Shown piece by piece: positions 53,404 to 62,393 of a DNA stretch of 64,000 bases. Under the pieces are notes generated by a model, which saw nothing but the letters and a program-made list of their open reading frames with translations, was not told where the DNA came from and did not search any database. Origin of the DNA: Roseiconus nitratireducens (GTDB lineage: Bacteria; Planctomycetota; Planctomycetia; Pirellulales; Pirellulaceae); assembly GCF_008629675.1 (NCBI RefSeq), contig NZ_VWOX01000012.1:62001-126000 (forward strand), given 5' to 3'. Made by a program: the position numbers and the translations under genes. How positions within the stretch are numbered: position 1 is the stretch's first letter; every line of letters begins with the position of its first letter.

Positions 53404-54528
53404 CTACTTGTTGGTTTGTCGTTCCTGGTCTTCGTAGGGCGCCGGTGAATCGTCCAAGCCGCGGCGGGCCTGAACGATGCGTTTGGCCAGGTCGTCCGGC
53501 CGGTGCGCCTTGCCCAAAGCGTCTTCCACGGTCACGGTCTCCGCCTTCCAGTGGTTGAACAGGGCGTCGTCCATCAGCTGCATCCCGAACTTGGCACCGG
53601 TCTGCATCGCACTGTTGATTCGGAAGGTCTTGTTTTCGCGGATCAGGTTGGAAACCCCTGGCGTGACCACCAACACCTCGTACGCCGCGCAGCGCCCGCC
53701 GCCGATCTTGGGCAACAGCGTCTGGGCGACGACTCCGATCAGCGTGCTGGCCAGCTGAGTCCGGATCTGGTCCTGCAGGTTGCCGGGGAAGGCGTCGATG
53801 ATCCGGTTGACCGTCCCCTGGGCACTGTTGGTGTGCAGGGTGCCGAACACGACGTGACCGGTTTCGGCCGCGCTGATCGCCGCTTCGATGGTTTCCAAGT
53901 CGCGGAGCTCGCCCACCAGAATCACGTCGGGGTCCTGCCGCAGGGCCCGCCGAATCGCCTCGGAGAAGCTGGGCACGTCGACCCCCACTTCCCGCTGGTT
54001 GATCGTGCTCATCTTGTGATCGTGGTAGAACTCGATCGGGTCTTCGATGGTGATGATGTGGTGGTCGACGGTCTCGTTGATCAGGTTGATCAAGCTGGCC
54101 AGCGTCGTTGACTTCCCCGACCCGGTCGGCCCGGTCACCAGGAACAATCCCCGGGGCCGGTGGACCATCTTGACCACCGATTCGGGCAGCCCCAGCTGCT
54201 CCGGCGTCAACTTGTCGTTGGGGATCTGACGCAGCACCATCGAAATGAAACCGCGCTGCTTGAACACCGAAACCCGGAACCGGGCCAGTTCGCCAAACGC
54301 AAACCCGAAGTCGGTACTCCCCGATTCCTGCAATTCGCGCTGGCACCGCTCGGGGGTGATCGATTTCATCAGGCCGACGGCATCCTCGGCCTCCAACGTC
54401 TTCGTCTCCAACTTCCGCATCCGCCCGTGCAACCGGAACACCGGCGGCTGGCCGACGACGATGTGGATGTCGCTCACCCCCTGCTTGACCGCCGCTTGCA
54501 GCAGTTTGTCGATCAGTACGTTTGCCAT
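53404..54528 (-). CDS. pilT: Pilus retraction ATPase PilT
   Basis: 374 residues, usual PilT length and lacking the zinc and MshEN domains of PilB. Walker A at 133-141 (GPTGSGKSTTLASLI), Walker B DVILVGELRDLETIEAAISA, His box FGTLHTNSAQGTVNRIIDAFP-like segment, and a C-terminal arm close to the AIRNLIRE position (here SNLIRENKTFRINSAMQTG). Retraction implies dynamic type IV pili rather than pure secretion. Located between the two assembly ATPase genes. Confidence 0.94.
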   Translation of the reverse strand: MANVLIDKLLQAAVKQGVSDIHIVVGQPPVFRLHGRMRKLETKTLEAEDAVGLMKSITPERCQRELQESGSTDFGFAFGELARFRVSVFKQRGFISMVLRQIPNDKLTPEQLGLPESVVKMVHRPRGLFLVTGPTGSGKSTTLASLINLINETVDHHIITIEDPIEFYHDHKMSTINQREVGVDVPSFSEAIRRALRQDPDVILVGELRDLETIEAAISAAETGHVVFGTLHTNSAQGTVNRIIDAFPGNLQDQIRTQLASTLIGVVAQTLLPKIGGGRCAAYEVLVVTPGVSNLIRENKTFRINSAMQTGAKFGMQLMDDALFNHWKAETVTVEDALGKAHRPDDLAKRIVQARRGLDDSPAPYEDQERQTNK

Positions 54529-54968
54529 CTGAAGTCACCCTGGGACTCGAATGCGTCGGTCGTTGTTTCGCTGTGTCGCGGATTTGCTGCGCTGCGGATT
54601 TGCGATGCCGCTGCTGGCGGAGCCGCCAAGTGCATCCTTGCCACCTTGCAGATCGATTGTCCGCCGGCCGGGGAGACGATGGCGAAGGCGAAAAGTGGAA
54701 AAGATTGCTCCCGGATTGCAGGCATTATGACCGGGGATTGCCCAAACGCCAAAAAACGCCGGCTTTGGACGTAACTTTCGGTCAGTTTCCGCTCCGGGCC
54801 GGCAACGGAAACCGATCTTCCCCTACAGCCAGACGCCGGGATCGACGGGTCACACCAGCCCCGCCCATTCGGGCCGACCGAGCGGCCGGCCGGCGAGGCG
54901 CCAGAATCGGCCGCCAGGACGGGCGGCCGGGATGAAAACGACGCCGGCGGTGGGGGCCGCCAAGGCGG
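54529..54968. other. Gap between the first assembly ATPase and pilT
   Basis: 440 bases without a supported gene. Frames through it are short and low-quality. No terminator was recognised, so read-through from the upstream ATPase gene remains possible. Confidence 0.5.
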
Positions 54969-56732
54969 TTACAGCGAGTCCAAATCCTTGACCAGGTGGT
55001 CCAACGCCAATTCCTCCTGCTCGGTCTGCTTGGCCACCCGATAGACCTCCTCGAAGGTCGTGATTCCGCGGATCACCTTCAGCATCCCGTCGGCGTAAAG
55101 CGTTGACATGCCACTATTTATCGCTTCCGTACGGATCTCGTTGGTGTTCGCGCTGCGGAACATCATCTCGCGCAGCTTGCCGTTGATTACCATCAGCTCG
55201 TAGATGCCGATCCGGCCGCGGTAACCGGAGCGGCCACAGTAGGGACAGCCCTTGCCACGCGAGAACTCCGCCTGGGCCACCATCTCCGGCGGAAGCTTGG
55301 CATCGGCGATCACGCTTTCCGGTGGCTGGTACCGCACCTTGCAGCGGGGGCAAATCGTCCGCACCAAGCGCTGGGCCAGGACCGCGATGACCGAACTTGC
55401 CACCATGTAGGATGGTACACCAATGTCCACCATTCGACTAATAGAACTGGGCGCATCGTTCGTATGCAGGGTACTAAAAACCAGGTGTCCAGTAAGAGAA
55501 GCCTGGATTCCCATCGATGCCGTCTCGTGGTCACGCATCTCGCCGACCAGGATGATGTTGGGTGCCTGCCGCAGCATCGAACGGATGATGCGGGCGAAGT
55601 CGAGCCCGATCGAGTGCCGGACTTCCACCTGGTTGATCCCCGGCAGGTAGTACTCCACCGGGTCTTCGGCGGTGATCACCTTGCGGTCGGGACGGTTCAG
55701 CGCGTTGAGCGCCGCGTACAGGGTGGTGGTCTTTCCCGACCCCGTCGGCCCGGTCACCAGGATGATCCCGTTGGGACGACGGATCAGCGAGTTGAATGTG
55801 CGGTAGTCCCGCTGGCTGAGCCCCAATTGCCGGACGCCGACTTTGATGTTGTCCTTGTCCAGCAGCCGCATCACGCAGGACTGGCCGTGGTTGGTCGGGA
55901 TGATGCTGACCCGCAGGTCCAGCTGCTTGTCGCCGACGGTGATTTTGATCCGGCCGTCGGTCGGCCGCCGCTTCTCGGAGATGTCGATCTTGGACAGAAT
56001 CTTGATCCGGGCGATCAGGGCCGACAACATCCGTCGGGGGGCACTTTCCCGCTCCACGCACACGCCGTCGATCCGGTACCGGATCCGGACCCGCTCTTCG
56101 AAGGGCTCGACGTGGATGTCGCTGGCCCGCAACTGGACGGCTTCCTGGATCATCAAGTTGACCAGCCGGATGACCGGCGCACTGCTCTCGTCGGAATCCC
56201 CACCTTCGGGCTCACTACCACCCCCGCTCTCGGTCTCGGTAAAGTCGATCGCCGTGTCGGTGAACTCCTGCAGCATCGAGTCAGCGGATTCCCCTTCCAC
56301 CTGACCGTAGTACTGGTTGATTGCCCCCTGAATGGCCTCCTTGGGTGCCAACGCCGTTTCGATCTTGCGGTTCAGAATGAAGCGGAGCTTTTCGATGGTC
56401 TCCAGGTCGAACGGGTCGGCGATCAAAATCCGCAGCGCCCCGTCCTCCTCGCTGAACGGCAACACCATGTTTTCCCGCGCGACCGATTCGGGGACCAATT
56501 CGATCACCTCGTCCGGAATTCGCTCCTCCCTCAGGTCGACGAACGGAATCTTGTGAAACTCCGCGACCGCCATCGCCACTTCTTCCGGCGTGGCGTACTC
56601 CATCTGGATCAGAATCTCGCCGACCGGCTTGCTGGTGTCCTTGGAGACCTGTTCGGCTTCGGACAATTGGTCCAAGCTGATGACGCCCTTGCGAAGCAGC
56701 AGGTCGGTGAAATCTTGGATGGCTTGACTCAT
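54969..56732 (-). CDS. Pilus/secretion assembly ATPase (PilB/GspE), paralog 1
   Basis: 587 residues from ATG 56732 (MSQAIQDFTDLLLRKGVISL), where family likeness starts; the frame is open to 56813. MshEN-like N-terminal domain, then Walker A GPTGSGKTTTLYAALNAL near residue 330, Walker B NIILVGEMRDHETASMGIQ, His box STLHTNDAPSSISRMVDIG, and the tetracysteine zinc motif CPRCKV and CPYCGRSG. It differs clearly from the second PilB-like protein of this locus. First gene of the operon in transcription order. Confidence 0.93.
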   Translation of the reverse strand: MSQAIQDFTDLLLRKGVISLDQLSEAEQVSKDTSKPVGEILIQMEYATPEEVAMAVAEFHKIPFVDLREERIPDEVIELVPESVARENMVLPFSEEDGALRILIADPFDLETIEKLRFILNRKIETALAPKEAIQGAINQYYGQVEGESADSMLQEFTDTAIDFTETESGGGSEPEGGDSDESSAPVIRLVNLMIQEAVQLRASDIHVEPFEERVRIRYRIDGVCVERESAPRRMLSALIARIKILSKIDISEKRRPTDGRIKITVGDKQLDLRVSIIPTNHGQSCVMRLLDKDNIKVGVRQLGLSQRDYRTFNSLIRRPNGIILVTGPTGSGKTTTLYAALNALNRPDRKVITAEDPVEYYLPGINQVEVRHSIGLDFARIIRSMLRQAPNIILVGEMRDHETASMGIQASLTGHLVFSTLHTNDAPSSISRMVDIGVPSYMVASSVIAVLAQRLVRTICPRCKVRYQPPESVIADAKLPPEMVAQAEFSRGKGCPYCGRSGYRGRIGIYELMVINGKLREMMFRSANTNEIRTEAINSGMSTLYADGMLKVIRGITTFEEVYRVAKQTEQEELALDHLVKDLDSL

Positions 56733-56916
56733 GTTCAGGCTTTCGACGGCGGGGAAGACAGACGTTTGAAAAGACCACGAAAAAACGCCAACACCTTGGT
56801 CGCCCCGGGCCATTGAACCTGGGGGCGTTCAACCCGGGTGGTTCAATTTGGGTCGTTCAACCCGGGACCGGGGACGGCGGAGCCTTCGGCGGGCGACGTC
56901 GCTGACTCCGGTCGCC

Positions 56917-57168
56917 CTATCGGGGACGGCGGCGGGCGTCCGAGGTCGCACCTGCTCCCAGACATCGGTCGAGCCGAACTTCGGGGATGCCGAATTCGCC
57001 TTCCCGACGGACGTTTTTTCTCCAACCGACGTCCACCGGATTGCCGTCGCTGTCCGCCAAGCGGTCGACCACAACGATGGTCCAGCCGTTTTCACTGCGG
57101 GTGGTGTTTTCCAGCGGTGCCTTAAGGATACCATCCCGGAGCCGAATCCGGTCCCGGACAATCGACAT
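56917..57168 (-). CDS. Small hypothetical protein, divergent from uvrA
   Basis: 83 residues (MSIVRDRIRLRDGILKAPLE) with a balanced, protein-like composition and a plausible two-domain pattern (a beta-like stretch NGWTIVVVDRLADSDGNPVD, then a basic GWRKNVRREGEFG), ending in an Arg-rich tail. No family recognised. Its start is 22 bases from the uvrA start on the other strand, so the two would share a very compact divergent promoter. It may instead be spurious; the strand opposite has poorer composition. Confidence 0.45.
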   Translation of the reverse strand: MSIVRDRIRLRDGILKAPLENTTRSENGWTIVVVDRLADSDGNPVDVGWRKNVRREGEFGIPEVRLDRCLGAGATSDARRRPR

Positions 57169-57190
57169 TTCCACCGATCGAGTCGTTTCG

Positions 57191-60097
57191 TTGACTGCAA
57201 TCCCTATCTCCGTCCGAGGCTGTCGCGTCCACAACCTTCGTGGCATCGATCTGGATCTGCCACGCGGAAAATGGATCACCTTTTGCGGCCTGTCCGGCAG
57301 CGGCAAGACCTCTTTGGCCTTGGACACCCTGTATGCCGAAGGCCAGCGGAAGTACATCGAAAGCTTCTCGGCCTACACCCGCCAGTTCCTCCAGCGGCTG
57401 GACAAGCCCGATTGCGACGGCATCACCGGGATCCCGCCCGCGGTCGCAGTGACCCGGGCCGGCGGATCAAAAACCAATCGCAGCACCGTCGCCACCGCCA
57501 CCGAAATCGCCGATCACCTGCGATTGCTGTTCGCCAAATGCGCGACCCTGTACTGCATCGGCTGTTCGCGGCCGGTCACCGCCGACGATCCCGGCACCGT
57601 GGCGGAGTCGCTGGCGAAGGACCGCTCGCGCGGCATGATCGCCTTCTCGGTGTGGCTTCCCGATCGCAAGTCCGGCGGCGAGATCCTGCACGGGCTGCAA
57701 CAAGAAGGTTACGTCCGAATCGTGGTCGGCGACCAAACCTTTCATCTGTCCGACGAGGACCGATCGCCGCTGGCTAAAAAGATTGGCCGCAAGGGAACAC
57801 CCTGCCTGGTGATCGTGGACCGGTTCTCGGCCGGAACCGAGGTGGCGCGGCTGACCGAATCGCTGGAAACCGCGATGGCCGAGGGCCACGGCCGCGCCGT
57901 CGTGCTGACCGATGCCACGGCGACCGATCCAGACGACACGTCGCACAGCAAAGCGGCGTCCAAGAGAACGGGATCCCGAAACTCGTCTGCGGACGGCGGG
58001 ATACCGAAGACCGACGCAATCGAAATCATTGACCAGAAGCGTTGGCGACGACGCGTCATCAGTGTGGACCGACGCTGTGACGATTGTGATCTGGATTACC
58101 CGGACCCCGTCCCGCGGTTGTTCAATTTCAACAACCCGCTGGGAGCCTGTGAAACGTGTGAGGGCTTTGGCGAACTGGTCGACATCGACATGGATCTGGT
58201 CGTGCCGGACAAGACGCTGTCCTTGGCCGAGGGCGCGATCGCCCCCTGGAACACGCCCTCCTACGCACACGAATTGGAAGAACTGCTGGAGCTCGCGCCG
58301 GATTACGGCCTGCCGGTCGACGTTCCCTTCCAGGATCTGAAAAAGAAACACCTGGACCTGATCCACCACGGCGTCCCGGAACGCAACTTTGGTGGGCTGG
58401 ACGGTTTCTTCGCCTGGTTGGATCGCAAGAAGTACAAGATGCACATCCGCGTGTTCGCATCCCGGTATCGCAGCTATCGAACCTGCGACGCCTGTGGCGG
58501 ATTGCGGTACAAGCCGACCGTGCTGGCCTATCGAATCGGTGACAACCACATCGCGGACGTGTTCGCAATGCCGGCCGGCCAGGCGGCTGAATTCTTTGCC
58601 GATGCGCCGCTGGAGAAACGTGAACGTCAAATCGCCGCCGAGCCGCTACGGCAGATCGTGGATCGCCTGGGCTACCTGGATGCCGTCGGATTGCGTTACC
58701 TGCAACTGGATCGACCGTTGCGAACCCTGTCGGGCGGAGAAACGCAACGTGTCTCCTTGACCGGAGCCCTCGGCGGCAGCCTGGTCAACATGCTGTATGT
58801 GTTGGACGAGCCGACCGCCGGCCTGCATCCCAGCGATGTTCAACAACTTTCCAAGGCCATCGCATCCCTTCGCGACCGCGGCAACACGGTGGTTGTGGTC
58901 GAACACAACGAAACCATGATCGAATCCTCCGATCGCGTGGTCGAGATCGGGCCGGGCGCCGGTGCCAATGGCGGTGAGGTCGTGTTTGAAGGGACGCCCA
59001 AACAGTTGCAGAAGGATCGCCACAGCCTGACCGGACAATTCCTCAGTGGGCGGCGTGGCCAGACACTGCGGCACCATGAACCCAGAACGTCACGAGGCCG
59101 AATCACGCTGCGCGGCGCCTCCGGCCACAACCTGCAAGACGTGACCGTGGATATCCCGCTGGGTGTGCTGTGCGTCGTCTCGGGTGTATCCGGCAGCGGC
59201 AAAAGCTCGCTGATTCAAGACACCCTGGTCGAAGCCATTCGTGTGGAAAAGTTGCACCAGGGCGGCAAGCCACTGCCGTACCGTTCCATCTCGGGATTGG
59301 GACAAATCGAGGACTGCGCCCTGGTGGACCAGTCCCCGATCAGCCGCTCGCCACGCAGTTGCCCGGTGACCTACGTCAAAGCCTTCGATCCGATCCGAAA
59401 GGTGTTCGCGGAAAGTCCGGATGCCCGGGCTCACGGATTGTCGGCCAGCCACTTTACCTTCAACAACGCCAAAGGACGTTGCCCCGAATGCGAGGGCGCC
59501 GGGGTTCTGGAAATCGACATGCAATTTCTGGCGGACGTCTCAATGCAATGCCCGGTTTGCCGCGGCAGCCGGTACCGCGATGACATCTTGAAGGTTCGTT
59601 ACCGGGACCGCAACATCGCGGACGTTTTGGCCATGAGCGCCAAGCAAGCGTACGAATTCTTCCGCGGCTCGGTCAAAGTTCAGGCCCGGCTGAAACGGAT
59701 GATCGATGTCGGTCTGGGATACATCGCGCTCGGCCAACCCGCGACGACGCTCTCCAGCGGCGAAGGCCAGCGGTTGAAGCTCGCCGCGTTCCTGGCATCG
59801 GCGCGTCGGAAGCGGACGCTGTTCGTGATGGACGAGCCCAGCACGGGATTGCACTTCGACGACCTGGTTCGTCTGGTGGATTGCTTTGACGCCCTAATCG
59901 CCGACGGGCATTCGTTGCTGGCCGTCGAACACAATCCGCTGTTGATGCTGTCGGCCGATCACCTGATCGATCTGGGACCGGGAGGCGGAAACCAGGGGGG
60001 CCGAATCGTGGCCGAGGGAACCGTCGCGGATCTGATCAACCAGGCCGAAAGCAAAACCGGCAAGATCTTGGCTCGCGAAATGGCCCGTGGAGAGTAG
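57191..60097 (+). CDS. UvrA-family excinuclease ABC subunit
   Basis: 968 residues from a TTG at 57191, where UvrA likeness starts (LTAIPISVRGCRVHNL); upstream residues in the open frame are shadow-like, so the ATGs at 57077 and 56987 are rejected. Walker A GLSGSGKTSLALDTLYAEGQ at about 33, signature TLSGGETQRVSL, Walker B LYVLDEPTAGLHPSD, second ATPase from VSGVSGSGKSSLIQDTLVEA with LSSGEGQRLKLA and FVMDEPSTGLHFDD. Zinc-site cysteines occur at CIGC, CETC-EGFG, CDACGG, CPECEGAG and CPVCRGS. Sequences in the first half (CDGITGIPPAVAVTRAGGS) differ from canonical UvrA, so it may be a paralog (UvrA2-like) and not the main damage sensor. Confidence 0.88.
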   Translation: MTAIPISVRGCRVHNLRGIDLDLPRGKWITFCGLSGSGKTSLALDTLYAEGQRKYIESFSAYTRQFLQRLDKPDCDGITGIPPAVAVTRAGGSKTNRSTVATATEIADHLRLLFAKCATLYCIGCSRPVTADDPGTVAESLAKDRSRGMIAFSVWLPDRKSGGEILHGLQQEGYVRIVVGDQTFHLSDEDRSPLAKKIGRKGTPCLVIVDRFSAGTEVARLTESLETAMAEGHGRAVVLTDATATDPDDTSHSKAASKRTGSRNSSADGGIPKTDAIEIIDQKRWRRRVISVDRRCDDCDLDYPDPVPRLFNFNNPLGACETCEGFGELVDIDMDLVVPDKTLSLAEGAIAPWNTPSYAHELEELLELAPDYGLPVDVPFQDLKKKHLDLIHHGVPERNFGGLDGFFAWLDRKKYKMHIRVFASRYRSYRTCDACGGLRYKPTVLAYRIGDNHIADVFAMPAGQAAEFFADAPLEKRERQIAAEPLRQIVDRLGYLDAVGLRYLQLDRPLRTLSGGETQRVSLTGALGGSLVNMLYVLDEPTAGLHPSDVQQLSKAIASLRDRGNTVVVVEHNETMIESSDRVVEIGPGAGANGGEVVFEGTPKQLQKDRHSLTGQFLSGRRGQTLRHHEPRTSRGRITLRGASGHNLQDVTVDIPLGVLCVVSGVSGSGKSSLIQDTLVEAIRVEKLHQGGKPLPYRSISGLGQIEDCALVDQSPISRSPRSCPVTYVKAFDPIRKVFAESPDARAHGLSASHFTFNNAKGRCPECEGAGVLEIDMQFLADVSMQCPVCRGSRYRDDILKVRYRDRNIADVLAMSAKQAYEFFRGSVKVQARLKRMIDVGLGYIALGQPATTLSSGEGQRLKLAAFLASARRKRTLFVMDEPSTGLHFDDLVRLVDCFDALIADGHSLLAVEHNPLLMLSADHLIDLGPGGGNQGGRIVAEGTVADLINQAESKTGKILAREMARGE

Positions 60098-60125
60098 CCG
60101 CCCAGGTTGCTTTCACGAGATTTGC

Positions 60126-60199
60126 GTGCAATGAGCGGCAAGACGCTAGCCGCCGGTCGAGGCGAGAAAACCCGCGGCTAGCGTTACGCGGCTCACCCA
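60126..60199. repeat. Dispersed palindromic repeat (ctagccgc family), copy 3
   Basis: Same 74-bp layout as 25141-25214: GTGCAATGAGCGGCAAGA, CGCTAGCCGCCGG, loop, CCCGCGGCTAGCG, then TTACGCGGCTCACCCA. Few differences, including one two-base change CC to TT. Between uvrA and the nucleoside hydrolase end. Confidence 0.85.
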
Positions 60200-60290
60200 A
60201 CGCGGATCTGTCCAGCTAGGCACTGTTCCGCAAATGCCGAGGCCGCGAAGCGGCGACCCCAACACCATCAACAAAGACGAACGGCAATCG

Positions 60291-61382
60291 TCACCGCGCC
60301 GGAGGCTGGCTGGCGAGCGTCCGTTGAACCTCCGTGACGCGGATGCGTTGGTTGGCATCCAACGTCAACAGTCGGTCGCGTCCTCCGCCCCCTTCTTGAA
60401 ATTCCGTGAATCCTTTCGCATCCACGCTGACGCGTCCCGGTGCCGACAGTCCAAAGTAGTTCTCCTCCGGCCGCACGGCGAACAACACGCTGGTCAAATC
60501 CCACGTCGGACGATCGTGATTGGGGCCGCTGTGCAGCAGGTACGCTTCTCGCACGATGTGATGGGGAACGTAGCCAAAGTCGCGGGCAATGCTTTCTCGG
60601 GGGTAGGGAACGGACAATCCGATCCGATAGTCACTCCAGTACACCGGAACCGAATCCGGCCACTTGTCGGCAAACCGCTGCATGGCATCAATACCGTTGA
60701 TCACGTTCGCTTCACCGTGTCGCTGTTTTCCCTGCACCGGACCAAAACTGCCCGCCATCACGGACACGCTGCGGCATTTCTGACGCGCCAGCTCTGCTCC
60801 CGTCAATTCGCTGATCGCGTCGGGCTGCGAATCCAGCAAGTCGGCAAGATTCGCGGCCAGCCCGACCTGCACGATCACCACACTGCCGTCGCGCGCATCC
60901 GCCAGCGTACGACGCAGCACCGTCACCGCATCCTCGGCGTCGTCGCCACTTCGCAAATCGTGCGGATAGCGTTCGGTCGCGCCGTCCTTCACTTCACACA
61001 GCTTCACATACTTGCTTTCGCGGCGCTGAGCGTCCCGGGTCACTCCGATCGGAATGTCGCCGCGATGATAGAACGTGTTGACCGCATCGACGAAGGGAGC
61101 CGCCAAGGGATTGATCTTCGAAACCGTGACCGCCTCAATCACACACTCTCCGCGATCGGCCAACGCGTGCAGCATCGCCAGCGCCAGCACATCGTCACAA
61201 TCTCCGGTGATGTCGGTGTCAAAAATGATCGGAATCGGTTCCGCCGAATCCGCCGCCTCTTGAGCCGGAACGGTCCGAGACGTGACCGCCGCCACACCCA
61301 GGACCAGAAGCCAAATCCAATTCGTAATCGGAAGGCTCGCCGGGTGTGCCGGTTTCCAACGCATCTTGTGAAGAATTTCCAT
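60291..61382 (-). CDS. Exported inosine-uridine-type nucleoside hydrolase
   Basis: 363 residues. N-terminal signal or anchor (WIWLLVLGVAAVTSRTVPAQ, cleavage near AQEAA). The calcium/ribose site motif DTDITGDCDDVLALAM is at residues 55-70, matching the DTD(x)3D(x)DD pattern of the family. Hydrolyses the N-glycosidic bond of ribonucleosides to base and ribose. The ATG at 61382 overlaps the permease stop by one base (TGATG), so translation is coupled with the ABC permease. Start chosen by this overlap; the frame continues into a shadow of the permease gene. Confidence 0.9.
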   Translation of the reverse strand: MEILHKMRWKPAHPASLPITNWIWLLVLGVAAVTSRTVPAQEAADSAEPIPIIFDTDITGDCDDVLALAMLHALADRGECVIEAVTVSKINPLAAPFVDAVNTFYHRGDIPIGVTRDAQRRESKYVKLCEVKDGATERYPHDLRSGDDAEDAVTVLRRTLADARDGSVVIVQVGLAANLADLLDSQPDAISELTGAELARQKCRSVSVMAGSFGPVQGKQRHGEANVINGIDAMQRFADKWPDSVPVYWSDYRIGLSVPYPRESIARDFGYVPHHIVREAYLLHSGPNHDRPTWDLTSVLFAVRPEENYFGLSAPGRVSVDAKGFTEFQEGGGGRDRLLTLDANQRIRVTEVQRTLASQPPAR

Positions 61383-62338
61383 CAATTCACTTTCCCAAAC
61401 TTTTGACGAACGGCATCGAACAAAACGGCCAAGATAATCACCCCGCCGGTCACGATCTGTTTGATTGCGTCTTCGACCCCCAGTTGAGCCAAGCCCGATT
61501 GCAGCACGGCGATGATCAGCACCCCGAAAAACGAAGCGACCACGCTGCCACGGCCCCCCATCAAACTGGTTCCCCCGATCACGCAGGCAGCAATCGCGGA
61601 CAACTCCAGCCCGATCGCCGCGTTGGGATCGGCGCTGGACAGGCGGCTGGTCTGTGAAAGTGACGCCAGTCCGCACAGAAATCCGCTGATCGCGAATGCC
61701 GTGATGATGACCGGTTTCGTCCGAATCCCGCTCATCCGCACCGCTTCCCGGTTGGTGCCGATCGCGACGCAGTAGCGACCGAAAACCGTTTGGGTCAGTA
61801 GGAACTGGCCCAAGATGACCACGCCCAAAGCAACCAAGAACGCCGGCGAGAGTGACACCACCGAAATCGGCTCGCCAAATCCTTCGACCCGGCTGCCGAT
61901 GTACATCGTTTGCGAATCGGTCACGACCTTGGTTGCGCCACGGGCCATTTCCAACATCCCCAACGTGACGATGAAGGACGGGATCGCAAACCAGACGGAA
62001 AGGAATCCGTTCAGCAGGCCACAAGCGGCTGTCACCAGGCAACACACCGGCACCGCCGCGTAGACGGGCCACTGATGCCGCACCATCAAAACGCCGATCA
62101 CCGCTGAACCCAACGCCAGCAACGATCCGACCGACAGATCGATGCCGCCAACGATCAGCACCAGCGTCATTCCGACGGAGATAAAGATCAGGTCCGGATT
62201 GGAGTTGGCAATCGTCACCAACGTTTGCGTCTGAAAGAAGTTCTCGGTCGAGAGCGAAAACGTGAGCACCAGGAACGCCAGCACCCCGATCAATCCCGCG
62301 TACTGCAACACCGATTGAAATATTTTGCGTCGGGTCAT
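61382..62338 (-). CDS. Ribose/nucleoside-type ABC transporter permease (RbsC family)
   Basis: 318 residues from ATG 62338 (MTRRKIFQSVLQYAGLIGVL); the frame is open to 62380. BPD_transp_2 family with eight to ten membrane helices; hallmark VGGIDLSVGSLLALGSAVIG near residue 70 and GGTSLMGGRGSVVASFFGVL near 260. Forms the membrane channel for the adjacent sugar ABC ATPase. Because a nucleoside hydrolase is the last gene, ribose or a nucleoside is the likely substrate. The periplasmic binding protein is not in the window, probably upstream. Confidence 0.93.
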   Translation of the reverse strand: MTRRKIFQSVLQYAGLIGVLAFLVLTFSLSTENFFQTQTLVTIANSNPDLIFISVGMTLVLIVGGIDLSVGSLLALGSAVIGVLMVRHQWPVYAAVPVCCLVTAACGLLNGFLSVWFAIPSFIVTLGMLEMARGATKVVTDSQTMYIGSRVEGFGEPISVVSLSPAFLVALGVVILGQFLLTQTVFGRYCVAIGTNREAVRMSGIRTKPVIITAFAISGFLCGLASLSQTSRLSSADPNAAIGLELSAIAACVIGGTSLMGGRGSVVASFFGVLIIAVLQSGLAQLGVEDAIKQIVTGGVIILAVLFDAVRQKFGKVN

Positions 62339-62393
62339 GACCGAAACCGAACCTCGTCGGGCGCGCCGCAATCGCGGCAATTCTCAAATGGGT

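Noticed and set aside
56987..57190. ATG starts at 56987 or 57077 for the UvrA-family gene
   Set aside because: The added residues are Ser/Arg/Thr-rich and shadow-like, and overlap a better minus-strand frame.
61383..62387. Upstream extension of the nucleoside hydrolase frame through the permease gene
   Set aside because: The extension is an out-of-frame reading of the RbsC-type permease; the hydrolase starts at the overlapping ATG at 61382.
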